The translations under genes were made by a program, and so were the position numbers. Positions 22,163 through 33,002 of a DNA stretch of 64,000 nt are shown here, in pieces. The notes beneath the pieces were generated by a model. It was not told the origin of the DNA. It ran no database searches and worked only from the letters and a program-made list of their open reading frames with translations. Positions within the stretch are counted from its first letter, which is position 1, and each line of letters starts with the position of its first letter. This DNA is from Entoloma clypeatum (taxonomy: Eukaryota > Basidiomycota > Agaricomycetes > Agaricales > Entolomataceae), in contig OY751491.1 in NCBI GenBank assembly GCA_963565915.1, positions 3,472,001-3,536,000 of the forward strand. The letters are read 5' to 3'.

Positions 22163-23756
22163 TGAGAACCTTCGAAAGGGGTACATCAGACCCTCAAAAT
22201 CACCAATGGCATCACCCTTTTTCTTCGTGGCTAAAAATGACTCGGATAAACTCAGACCATGTCAGGACTATCGGCGATTGAACAAAGAAACGGTGAAGAA
22301 CGCATACCCGTTACCCCTGGTCGGAGATTTACTGGACAAACTGAAAGGAGCAAAGGTCTTTACCAAACTGGACATGTGTTGGGGATACAACAACATACGG
22401 ATCAAACCTGGTGATGAATGGAAGGCTGCATTCAAAACCAATCGAGGGTTGTACAAACCCTTGGTTGCCTTCTTTGGGCTGGCAGGCATGCCACCCATGT
22501 TTCAGGCGATGATGAACGAAATTTTCAAAGAAGAACTTGAAGAGGGATGGTTGCTCATTTATTTGGACGACATCTTCATATTCTCAGTCAATGATGAAAT
22601 CAACACTGAATGAACACTCCGCGTACTCAGAAAGATGATAGAAAATGACCTCTATCTCAACCTGGAAAAATGCGAATTTGGAGTCAGGCAGTGCGAATAT
22701 CTCGGACTCATCATCAGAGAAAACGAAATCGCGATGGACCCCGTTAAGTTATCGGGGATAGCGAAATGGCCGGAACCCGTAACTGTGAAACAAGTCAGAT
22801 CTTTCCTTGGACTTGGAAACTTCTATCGAAGATTTATCGGACACTACTCAGACATCGCCAAACCCCTGAATGATCTGACCAAAAAGGATCAAGAGTGGGA
22901 ATGGAATGAAGACTGCCAAACGGCATTTGACACATTAAAAGACAAATTTGCGGAATCACCAGTATTGTTAATGCCGAACACTGACAAACTGTTCATCATA
23001 GAATCTGATGCATCCAAATGGGCGACAGGAGCAGTACTGCGCCAACAAGATGTGAATGGAGACTGGCACCCCTGCGGATATATATCACACTTGTTCTCTG
23101 CGCCAGAACGGAATTATGAGATCTATGATCGGGAACTCTTGGGAATTATCCGATCACTGGAAACCTGGAGACATTATCTCCTTGGATCACCGTTTCCAAC
23201 GGTTGTTCTATCAGATCACAAGAACCTGACATATTACCGGGAACCCCAGAAATTGAACAGATGACAAGCACGGTGGAGATTGTATCTCTCCGAGTTTGAA
23301 CTCAAGCTAGTACACACCCCAGGATCAAAGATGATCCAATCTGACGCCTTGTCAAGGCGACCGGACCATATACCCGAAGAAGATACGGATAACGAAGACA
23401 TTATTGTCTTGCCAGATGACATATTTGTCAAAACAGTGGACCTTGAGCTACAAGGAGATATTTTAAAAGCAACCGAGAACGACGAGCTCTTCTCAAAAGC
23501 CATCACCGCCCTAAAAGAATCGGGAACGCCACCAATTAAATCCCATTTGTCAGAATGGAGAACCAAAGACGGAATATTATTCTTCCATGACAGATGTTAC
23601 GTACCACCAGATGAGACTCTGCACCGGGAAATAACAAAACGATACCATGACTCCCTACCAAGTGGACATCCGGGACATCTAAAAACCTTGGAACTGGTCA
23701 GACGGAACTATTGGTGGCCAGGAATGTATGTGTTTGTCAAGAACTATGTTGGAGGA
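22149..23756 (+). pseudogene. Gypsy E reverse transcriptase, RNase H and start of integrase
   Basis: One frame with two TGA codons (22611-22613 and 23262-23264). [46 protein letters not shown], the catalytic YLDDIF (about 22560-22578), [13 protein letters not shown]. RNase [38 protein letters not shown]. The second TGA is in LNR*QARW, where the family motif is LNRRQARW (CGA to TGA). The integrase zinc domain starts at HPGHLKTLELVRRNYWWPGM and stops at GGC where Copia F is inserted. Confidence 0.85.
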
Positions 23757-23761
23757 TGTGC

Positions 23762-24064
23762 TGTTGAAACTTTTCCATCATGTAGATTAGATTAGATTAG
23801 ATTACATCACGTGACCTTTACACATCTTCAATTACATACTTGTTTGGTTGGTACAAACAGTAGTACGGTATATAAGACCAGGAAACTGTCAATATCAACA
23901 AGTTGTCTCTTGACTCTTAACCAGCTCCATCGCTCTTACCAGCCTCAACCGCTCTCACCAGCCTCACCCTCTCCAAACCATGTAAGTGGTTGAGTAGAGT
24001 ACTTCCACACTGTAGCTGTGTTGCTCAGTACGCCTGTGGCTAGCGCCCAGGTGGAACTTCAACA
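23762..24064 (+). repeat. 5' LTR of Copia F
   Basis: 303 bp, TGTTGAAAC...CTTCAACA, with four ATTAG pentamer repeats near 23785-23802 and a TATA-like GGTATATAAGACC at about 23868. Confidence 0.96.
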
Positions 24065-24076
24065 GGTTATGGGCCC
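24065..24076 (+). promoter_or_regulatory. Primer-binding site, tRNA-iMet half molecule
   Basis: The bases directly after the 5' LTR, GGTTATGGGCCC, are complementary to the anticodon stem-loop of initiator tRNA-Met. Drosophila copia uses the same internal region of a cleaved tRNA-iMet. The complementarity is seen; the use of a half-tRNA primer is inferred from that family. Confidence 0.75.
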
Positions 24077-24343
24077 CGGATAGCAGAGGGACTTGGGAAC
24101 GCTGGCAACAGCAAGTACCTGCCCACTCTACCCTGGTTGGCAAAGAACCGATCGAAAGATCTAAGTTCTGAGTCATACTTCTTCACACATGAACCTGGGA
24201 ACGTCATTACGACAAGTACCTGTCATGAAGCGTCCCTAAGGGGATTGACTTAGTACACATCATGTGGAAACGTTGATCGTACCTCATACACTTCTGACAA
24301 AAAGGGTTTTCCCACAAACCGCTATTCCTGAAGGGAATATGTT

Positions 24344-27300
24344 ATGAGGAATCATTTATTTGTTTTCTCTAAGAATCAAGAACATCACTGATTGGGAGAA
24401 CTCCTTTTAGACTCATTCGCCCTCGACTCCATCGCCATCTTCAATGGCATCGACTACCAGAGTTGGGCCGAAAAAATGAAGTCGTACCTTCTCCATCAAG
24501 GAGTCTGGCGCCTCGTATCCGGCGACATTGAGCGCCCCGACATCAAGGACTTTACCGTCACGGTCTCCACCCCTGCCTCCGCCACCTCGACATCTGCGAC
24601 TCAACCTCCGGTGGTCACTACCACCGTCGACCAACCCGCCTTCCACAAGGAAAGGAAGACCTGGATTAGAGACGATGACATGGCTCTGGGTTCCATCCAT
24701 CTCAAAGTCTCCGAAGCAATCAGGAGGCACATCAAGGACGCCGCAACCTCAAAAGAAGCCTGGACGTCATTGAAGGACTCCTATTCAAAGGTCTCCCCCG
24801 CCACCATCTTTGGCGACTTCAAAGCCGCTGCCTCCTTCAAGCTGTCGGGTCGCGACCCCGTACCGGAAATTGAGCGCCTCGGATCACTCTTCGCTCGCCT
24901 CAGCGACTCGAAATTTGTTGTGCCTGACCTGATGCAGGCTATGATCTTGGCAAGCGCGATTCCTGATGCCTGGTCGTCTCTCTCCACCGCCCTCTTCCAG
25001 GTCTACGACGCCGATGACTTCACATGGCAGGCCGTCACCGACAGCATCATTTCGGAGTACAGACGCAAGTATGCGATAGGGTCTACTCGGGCGTCCAACG
25101 AGCAGGCCCGGAAAATCTCCGGCACTAAGCGAAAGGGGCAAGACCCCAAATGGGAAAAGCAAACAGCGCCGAGTACCTCGCAAAACAAAGCTGACGAGCA
25201 GCCTAACTCGACCGACCCGAGTACCGCTTCTGAAAAGAAGAAGGGAAAAGGGCGCTGGCGCAACCAGAAGAAACGCGCCAACAACGCGGACAACGAGTCT
25301 GACCAAGCCGAGGAGATGGTCGAGTTCATCGCACCGGCCATTGAGCAACCCCCTCGTTATCCTGCTCCTTGTCCCCTCCCTCCTCGTCATGCACCTGCCT
25401 TCACCACTGTAACGGGCCGCGGGAAAACTACAAGTACCGCGCAGCCTGAGTCGGAAAGAATGCAGTCACTCCTGCAACGCATGAACCCGCCTCCTTCTCA
25501 GTACACCGGGCTTCCCTCTGGAAAGCCGTCTGTGTGGAAAAAGAACGAGAAGGTGCGAAGACTCGCCCGAGAAATCGGCGCCCAACCCTCTGGGTCAAAT
25601 CTTCGTATCTTAGATACCATCATTCCCGACATCGACGAGAGGCCCACCAAACAGCGTCGGGTGACTCCGCTGTTGGATCAATCACTGCGGATGATGGACA
25701 TCAACCAGGAGCGGATGGGGCCGGATGTGTTTGAAGACGAGATAGAACTTGACGGTTCGTCGAAACCCTCACTTAAACCTTACCAATTGCGGAAAGCTAA
25801 CAATACCTCTCAACAGATGTATGACATAATAGCTAGTACCAGTACAGAATGCGTAGATCACTTTAGCAGTGATTTACATAAAAAATATATTAAACATTTT
25901 GCTTCTTGTACACATTGTAAGGAAAAAGAACGCGCGCAATGGATATTAGATTCCGGCGCCTCTTTACACTTCACCTATGAGTTTAAGGACTTCGCATATT
26001 ATAGACCTCTCACAGTCAAGCGATTTGTCCAAACCGCAGCAAAAGGGAAGAAACTGGAAATTCTCGGAGTTGGGGCCGTTCCAGTACGGCACACCCTAAA
26101 TGGGGAAGTTAAAACCCATCTTCTCAGACCGGTGTTCTACATCCCGGACATGGACACACGCCTATTGTCCCTAGGCGTCTTCCTTAACCATGGTTACAAA
26201 GTAGACGGGACTTGTGGAGAAATCAATATTTCCAAAGGGCTGAGCAAAATCCAGTTTTCGCCCCACATCCTTGGTCAAACCATTTACTGGTTAGACACTG
26301 AAATACGCTATGACCAGATCCATGCGATCTCAAGCGAAATCACTGTCGAAACATGGCACAAGCGTCTTGGTCACCCAAATGATCAAGCACTTTGAAAGAT
26401 TCCCACTAGTACCAAAGGGGTACCTGAGACACTAGTACGTGAGAAATCACAGGAAAGTTGTACAGGTTGCCTCAAAGGGAAAATGCCGAATCAATCATAC
26501 CCCAATTCGATGACAAGAGCAACCGAAACCTTCGATCTTATCCATTCCGATCTCAAACAGATATCCACGGCATCTTATCACAAATACAAATATTTCCTTA
26601 CGTTTTTGGACGACTTCTCATCCCACGTCTGGGTCGTCTTGCTTAGAAAAAAGTCTGATGCCATCACGGCACTAAGACAATTTCTCGCGATGATCCAGAA
26701 TCAGTTCGCTGCTACCCCTAAAAAGTGGCGAGTTGATGGAGGTGGAGAGTTCGACGAATACAAGGATGTACTTGCCGATCATGGAATTCTGATCGACATC
26801 ACGCTCCCATATCAGCATCAGCAGAATGGTAGAGCAGAAAGGATCAATCAAACTCTATGGGAAAAATCTCAGGCCCTGCGCTTCGACGCGTGTCTACCAC
26901 CTATGTGGTGGGAATTCTGTTTGGAACATGCAGCGTTCCTATACAACAGAACCCCCATGCAGCGCCTTGAATGGAAAACCCCTTACTTCAGGGTGACTAA
27001 TGAGATCCCTGACATGTCAAGTATCAGAGTCTTCGGATGCCAGGCATATGTATATATCCCAAAAGAGAAACGGAAAAACTCCCTGGAATCCAGATCATGA
27101 TTGATGATTTATCTCGGATCGAAACCAGGAGTCAAAGGATACCGTTTTATGGATCCTGAGACTAATACGATTTTCATGGGTGGGAAAGCGATCTTTGATG
27201 AAAGCAAGTACCCTAGATGCCACATCGACCCTTTGCCAGAAAACCATCCAGAAATGGAAAACCCAGAACCAGCTGATGAGTTTGAGGACCTCATCCCCGG

Positions 27301-29161
27301 ATATGATGACAATGACAGTCACAACGAAACACCTCACAACCCTGTTCCTACTGGGCAGGATCACCCTGAATCAGACGATGATTTGCCGCCTAGCGAGCCT
27401 GATGACGAGCCACGAGTACCCACTCCGGAACCCAAACAAGTACCAGATCGACCGATCAGGGAACGACGAGTTCGGAGAATGCCAGGTAGCATCTATGGGG
27501 AAGACACCCCTGCTTCTGATCTTGAAAAAATGGATCGGAGACGCAGATTAGGCGGTCAATCGGCATGGATGAATGACCTCCTAATGGAGGCAATCTCTAT
27601 CCAAGTGGGCATCATCGAAATGTCACACAAAGACATATACTCTCTTCCAAACAAAGAAGATTGGTATGCGGCAGAACGAAAAGAGCTAGACATGCTCAAA
27701 AGCCGCGGGGTGATCACGGAGTTAGTACCCCTGCCTACAGGGAGGAAAGCACTAAAGAACAAATGGGTTTACAACGAAAAATCCGACGGGCGTCTGAAAG
27801 CGCGCCTCGTCGCAAAAGGCTTCTCACAGATAGAAGGGATTGACTTTGATCAGATCTTCTCACCAGTAGTGAGGTACGAGACTATCCGGATGATTCTGGC
27901 ATTGACAGCCCTTGAAGGGTGGTTCATGACACTCTTGGACGTCTCAGCAGCCTTCCTCTATGGAACACTCCGAGAGGTAATTTACATGCGACAACCTGAG
28001 GGCTACATAGTAAAAGGGAAAGAACACCTTGTGTACCGACTATACAAAGCCCTATACGGACTCAAGCAGGCTGCATTAGCCTGGTGGAGGGAACTCGATT
28101 CCTCCATGAAAAAGCTCGGCTTTGTCCGGCTTCACTCCAATGCGGGAGTTTTCATTCACACAAGTACCAAAGGGGAAACTGTAATCGCCATCATTTATGT
28201 CGATGACTCTGCTTTTCTCGGCACAAACCGGGAATACACGCTAGAAAAGAAGAAGGCCTTCATGACAACATGGGAATGTAGGGACCTAGGCCACCTAGTC
28301 CCTGATGGGGAACCAAAGGAATTTCTCTCAATCCAAATAAGGCAACATGGGAAGAGGATCTTCATTGATCAAGTACCTTACCTTGAGAAAATTCTCGCAC
28401 GGATGGGGATGAGCGAATCTAATGCCACCCATACCCCACTCCCGACGGGCTACAAACCCATGAAGTCTGAAGATGAACCCAATGCGGAACTCAGATCCAA
28501 GTACCAATCTGTCATCGGATCATTATTGTACTTAATGATCAGGACAAGACCCGACATTTGTTTCGCCGTGATCAAAATGTCCCAATTCTCCGCAAACCCT
28601 ACCAAACACCATTTAGAAGTGGCTAGGGATATTTGCAGGTATTTGAAGGCAACAAAAAATTACACGATCATGTACGATGGTGATTCTGGGAAAGGGATCT
28701 ACGCATTCACAGACTCCGATTGGGCGTCAGACGAAAACACCAGAAAGTCCACCACTGGTTACTTCATATCACTGGCATCTGGAGCAGTAACATGGGTTTC
28801 ATCGGCGCAAAAAACCATTGCCCTCTCTTCCACGGAAGCAGAATACATGGCGCTATCAGATTGCAGTCGCGCAGTGACATGGCTTAGAAGCATGCTTGCT
28901 GAACTTGGGATGCAGGTTGGATCAGTCCCGATCTATGGAGATAACAATGGCTCCGTCTTTATCACATCCAACCCTGTAACTGAAAAGCGGTCCAAGCACA
29001 TCGACGTGCGATTCCACTTCGTCAGAGAAAAAGTATCCGAAGGCATCATTACGGTCGAATTCATCGAAGGAGTGAATAACCCTGCAGACCTTTTAACTAA
29101 GAATCTGGGGAAGATCCTCTTTAGCAAGTTTATCCCGTACTTTGGATTGCTTAAAAACTAG
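24344..29161 (+). pseudogene. Copia F Gag-Pol polyprotein with three in-frame TGA codons
   Basis: A single frame of about 1606 codons from ATG 24344 to TAG 29161, broken only at TGA 24389, 26393 and 27098, each in a context where Arg (CGA) would fit. Order: gag (FNGIDYQSWAEKMKSYLL...), basic Lys-rich linker instead of a CCHC knuckle, protease (WILDSGASLHFTYEF), GAG-pre-integrase (WHKRLGHP), integrase (DLIHSDL, FLDDFSSHVWV, VDGGGEFDEY, NGRAERINQTL), RT (NKWVYNEKSDGR, LDVSAAFLYG, KALYGLKQA, IIYVDDSAFLG) and RNase H (SDWASDENTRKSTTGY, STEAEYMALSDC, GDNNGSVFI, KHIDVRFHFV). Almost intact and recently inactivated. Confidence 0.92.
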
Positions 29162-29226
29162 ACAAAAGAGTACCTATATGGGAAAAAGTAAGATGTATTT
29201 AGAAGTATGTACTAAATATGGGGGGG

Positions 29227-29529
29227 TGTTGAAACTTTTCCATCACGTAGATTAGATTAGATTAGATTACATCACGTGACCTTTACACATCTTCGATTAC
29301 ATACTTGTTTGGTTGGTACAAACAGTAGTACGGTATATAAGACCAGGAAACTGTCAATATCAACAAGTTGTCTCTTGACTCTTAACCAGCTCCATCGCTC
29401 TTACCAGCCTCAACCGCTCTCACCAGCCTCACCCTCTCCAAACCATGTAAGTGGTTGAGTAGAGTACTTCCACACTGTAGCTGTGTTGCTCAGTACGCCT
29501 GTGGCTAGCGCCCAGGTGGAACTTCAACA
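29227..29529 (+). repeat. 3' LTR of Copia F
   Basis: 303-bp partner of 23762-24064, preceded by a G6 polypurine tract and followed by the TGTGC duplication. Confidence 0.96.
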
Positions 29530-30666
29530 TGTGCAACCTGCCAACAAATGAAAGTCAATACACACTCCACGAACCCTGGATTGATGCCGATCAAGGCACA
29601 AAAAGACGCTAGACCATTCTCTCAGACGACGATTGACTTCATCACGGACTTACCCGAGAGCAACGGGTTTGACAGTATCATGGTCGTAGTAGACCATGGT
29701 TCTATGAAGGGGGTAATTTTCATCCCTTGCACGAAAACCACCGATGCGACGCTCACTGCCAAACTTTATTTGGATCATGTATACCAAAGATTCGGACTTC
29801 CAGACTCTATTCTGTCTGACAGAGGGCCACAATTCGCCTCTCAGGTCTTCAGAGAACTAGGACGACTCCTAGAAATCAAACTAATGATGAGCACAGCTTA
29901 TCACCCTCAAACTGATGGAGAAATGGAACGAGCAAATCAGGAACTTGAGATCTATTTCCGGATGTTCTGTTCGAACAATCCTGAAACATGGCACGATCAT
30001 AATTCAACAATGGAGTTCTGTCACAATCAAAGAACCCACTCCACAACGAAACGATCCCCATTCTATCTCATGATGGGATACAGTATGAACCAAGAGACAT
30101 GCCATTGGCATTTGAAAAGACAAATGTGCCAAGCATAGAGGAACGGCTCAAAGAGCTAAAACAAGCAAGAGATGAAGCGCTGGCAGCACACGAACTAGCC
30201 TGTCAGATGATGGCTGAAAGGTCAACATGAGGCTTCACCCCATTTGGAAAAGGAGAACAAGTATGGCTTGAAGGGAAGAACCTCCAAATCAGATACCCTT
30301 CTAGAAAACTGGCACCTAAAAGAGAAGGACCCTTCACCATTACAAGGACTCAGGCCCCTGACATACAAGCTGAAGCTTCCAAAACAATGGAAGATTCACC
30401 CCGTGTTCCATGCCTCCTTGTTAACACCATATAGGGAGAATGACACACACAGACCGAACTTCCATAATCCCCCTCCTGATCTGATTGAAGGAGAACACGA
30501 GTACAAAGTAGAAGCAATCCTTACCCACAAGCGACAGGGCAGAGGGTACAAGTATTTGGTCAAGTGGATGGGATACCCATCAAGCGATAACACGTGGGAA
30601 CCAGAATCCAACTGTAAAAGAGCTCAAGAAACGCTGGGATACTACAAACAAACCCACCACCTTTGA
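29530..30666 (+). pseudogene. Gypsy E integrase and chromodomain
   Basis: Continues the integrase after Copia F: CATCQQMK completes the HHCC domain, then [21 protein letters not shown] and [13 protein letters not shown] of the catalytic core. Frameshifts near 30083 and 30350 and a TGA near 30229 break the C-terminal part (GEQVWLEGKNL, WKIHPVFHASLLTPY). A chromodomain follows at about 30502-30645: YKVEAILTHKRQGRGYKYLV, KWMGYPSSDNTWEP. Ends at 30666. Confidence 0.85.
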
Positions 30667-30693
30667 ACCCAACAATTCACATCCTCTCTCACC

Positions 30694-31260
30694 ATGACTA
30701 CCGTTTTCGATACCGCAACTAAAGAACTTCACCGACACCGCCTCTTCAGACTCCTGACCAACCCCGAGCACAACGACAGAGTCCTATGACACATCAATGA
30801 TGAAACTGACCAATTCCTGGTCAATACGTTGTTCGGGCTAATCACCCTCTGCCAGTTCCACTACGGCACCACTGCCAATATCGCCCGACTCATTGAAGGA
30901 CACATCAACACACTCTTGGACCGAGGTGTCTACCAACAGTTTGCAAGGCTGTTCAATAACCGCACAAACACCCCCAATGTCGCACTCCTCGACCCACCCA
31001 TAGAGAACCCTATTTTGACCACTCCCCTCCCTGATCTTGCCACTACCCCTGAACCAACCCCCGTCCCCGACCCGATTCCCCTCGTTGTCAGAAACCCAGA
31101 CACCCAAACCACTCCGTCCCCTCCCGAGTCTACATCGCCTCTGATCAGTGACCGAAGCCTCTCCGATGTCAAGACTGATGTCAGAGGAAAGAAGAAGTCC
31201 TATGGAGTCGTCAAACGCTCAGAAGAAAAACCACACGCACCATCATGTCTATCCCGTTAG
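30694..31260 (+). pseudogene. Gypsy E accessory ORF3, unknown function
   Basis: Sense-strand ORF 27 bp after pol, starting MTTVFDTATKELHRHRLFRL, about 188 codons with one TGA at 30787-30789 that could be a former CGA. The N-terminal half is helical and His/Leu-rich; the C-terminal half is Pro/Thr-rich and ends basic (DVRGKKKSYGVVKRSEEK). I recognise no domain. It overlaps the next ORF by 16 bp, which suggests the two are expressed together. Not part of a standard Gypsy layout. Confidence 0.6.
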
Positions 31261-31589
31261 GACATGGTTCCTCATCCCAGACCCCTATCGACCTCACTGA
31301 CGAATCTGATTATGTCGGTTATGAAATCGATTCACATGGGCACGCTCACTCTCCAAGTGGGCCTTGGCGTCGTCCTGCGGGATGGCCGCACATTGACAAA
31401 GGACATCAATGTGGCATGTGCAGAGCTGAAGGACACATTGAGTGTCAATGCGCACTTTACTTGTGCGAAAAATGTGAGAAGAAAGCGCCCAGACATTACA
31501 CTTACGAGTGTCTTGGCTCTGGCTATGCAGAGCTCGAAGGCAAGCCATATGAGTTTGACGACGACACCGTGCACAACATGGCAACTTGA
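31245..31589 (+). CDS. Gypsy E accessory ORF4, zinc-knuckle-like protein
   Basis: Open frame of 114 codons, MSIPLGHGSS..., ending 40 bp before the 3' LTR. It holds two Cys/His motifs in tandem: CGMCRAEGHIECQC (CX2CX4HX4C, the CCHC knuckle spacing) and CEKCEKKAPRHYTYEC (CX2CX6HX4C). The N-terminal part is acidic and the C-terminus too (EFDDDTVHN). Such knuckles bind single-stranded nucleic acid, but here the protein is separate from gag and located after pol. Function unknown; nucleic acid binding is an inference. Confidence 0.65.
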   Translation: MSIPLGHGSSSQTPIDLTDESDYVGYEIDSHGHAHSPSGPWRRPAGWPHIDKGHQCGMCRAEGHIECQCALYLCEKCEKKAPRHYTYECLGSGYAELEGKPYEFDDDTVHNMAT

Positions 31590-31629
31590 AACATTGAAGC
31601 CGGTGACTTCAAGCATAGAAGGGGGGTAA

Positions 31630-32185
31630 TGTTACACTTTTTCACCCTTTTCCTATGCACCTTCACACAACCCTTCAACCCTCGATCCCCATTAAACCCC
31701 GTTTCACTTAACTCCGACGACCCTGGGACATGTGTCCCCTCTAACAGTGCTGTGACTCACAATGACTCGGACTATTCCCCTTTTAGATACATTTTCACTT
31801 GTTATCTCTGACTCACGGTCTTGAGGCCTTATCTCTAACTCCTATGCCACAGCCCCCTTGAAACATCTATCTAACCAATGGCCTATTTAGCTCCTGCGCA
31901 GCATCTACTTATTTATAGCCATTGGATAATGTATATAAGACCTGTAACCTTAGAGTAGAGGTCCTTAGCTTGACCTAGGCAAACAATGCTTACTTGTCTA
32001 CCACTTTGAACGCTCTCCAACTAAGTGCCTTGCGAGGACTTAGCTCTGCTAGACCTGAACCGAGTCGTCCTTCTGAGGAACTTGCTGATTGACCAAGTCG
32101 ACCTACTGAGGGACTTGTTGTGGAACCAGTTCGAACCCACGAGATCTGATCCTTGGACTTGTTGTTGTAGGCTATCGCCGTAACA
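31630..32185 (+). repeat. 3' LTR of Gypsy E
   Basis: 556 bp, TGTTACACTTTTTC...CGCCGTAACA, uninterrupted partner of the split 5' LTR, preceded by the purine tract AAGGGGGGTAA. TATA-like TGTATATAAGACC near 31930. Confidence 0.95.
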
Positions 32186-32880
32186 CGTGGCCCCTCGGGT
32201 GCCTAGCCCCGCGTCGTACCCCTGTTGCATACCCCCCGTACCTTATGTGGGGGTGGTTTTTTTGTGATCTGCCGCGTACTCCCAACACCCCACTTTGTAC
32301 TGCCCATTCCCGAAATGGGCGCAGCCCTGTGACACGCCCCTCCCCCAAGGCTTTCCACCCCCCGCCTTGTGCGGGGGGTCATATTTTGTTATTAATTAAA
32401 ATTTTTGTATATTTAAATGAATATATTGCGCGACAGCGCCTTTACCCCAAGTACAACCCTCGTCCCCACTGAAAAAATAAGTTACAAAATAAGTTATTTA
32501 GTTTGTATTGTATGAGAAATTTGAATACAATTAAATTGACTGAAAGCAAGTCTAAAGTCAGTGAAATGAGTGAACAAGAATAAGTAGAATGAAATGGAAA
32601 TTACCAAATAGAGTTCAAAAATCAGATATTCAAAATCCGGGCAGAATCAAGCGGATTTGCTTGGATGACCGGATTCTGCTCGGACTCCGAGTGGAATTTT
32701 GGAAGGTTTTTTGTGTGCTCGGAATCTGCTCAGAGTCTGCACAGATTCCACACAGATTCTGCCCATCCGAGCGGATTCCACTCAGACTCATGGGGGAGTG
32801 TGAATTACACACCCCCAGACACCAGACAATTACGCACCAAGGCAACAAACATTGATTACCGGAAAATGAACAACCCCTGA
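32186..32880. other. Non-coding spacer between Gypsy E and Copia G
   Basis: No credible gene. First a C/G-rich part with a short GC hairpin (CCCCCCGCCTTGTGCGGGGGG, with arms of six, near 32359), then AT-rich DNA, then at 32640-32800 a patch of imperfect GATTCTGC/GGATTCC/ACTCAGA words in both orientations. I could not assign it to any element. Confidence 0.5.
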
Positions 32881-33002
32881 GCTCAGCCAGCAAAGAGAGG
32901 TGGACCACAGCCACTGACACAGCCACCGATCACACCATCGGGACCATCAAATTGACCAACCACATCATCAACTGCAAAGTCGAAAGAGAAACACTGCACC
33001 AA

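Larger units (their letters stand above)
23762..29529 (+). mobile_element. Ty1/Copia element F, nested in Gypsy E
   Basis: 5768-bp plus-strand Copia element with two 303-bp LTRs differing at two sites, both CpG-type. Target duplication TGTGC at 23757-23761 and 29530-29534. It carries a copia-type primer-binding site and a single long polyprotein frame with three TGA stops. The polypurine tract before the 3' LTR is GGGGGG. Insertion split the integrase zinc domain of Gypsy E between its first and second Cys (GGC / ATC). Confidence 0.96.
13499..32185 (+). mobile_element. Ty3/Gypsy element E with chromodomain, host of two nested elements
   Basis: Plus-strand Gypsy of about 6.7 kb after removing Gypsy D (in its 5' LTR) and Copia F (in its integrase). 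Both LTRs are 556 bp. The flanks are TGTGG before 13499 and CGTGG after 32185, a 5-bp target duplication with one CpG-type difference. Order: gag, protease, RT, RNase H, integrase, chromodomain, then two sense accessory ORFs before the 3' LTR. The LTRs differ at about 12 of 556 sites, making it the oldest element with paired LTRs here. Pol has stops, frameshifts and a deletion between protease and RT. Confidence 0.92.
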
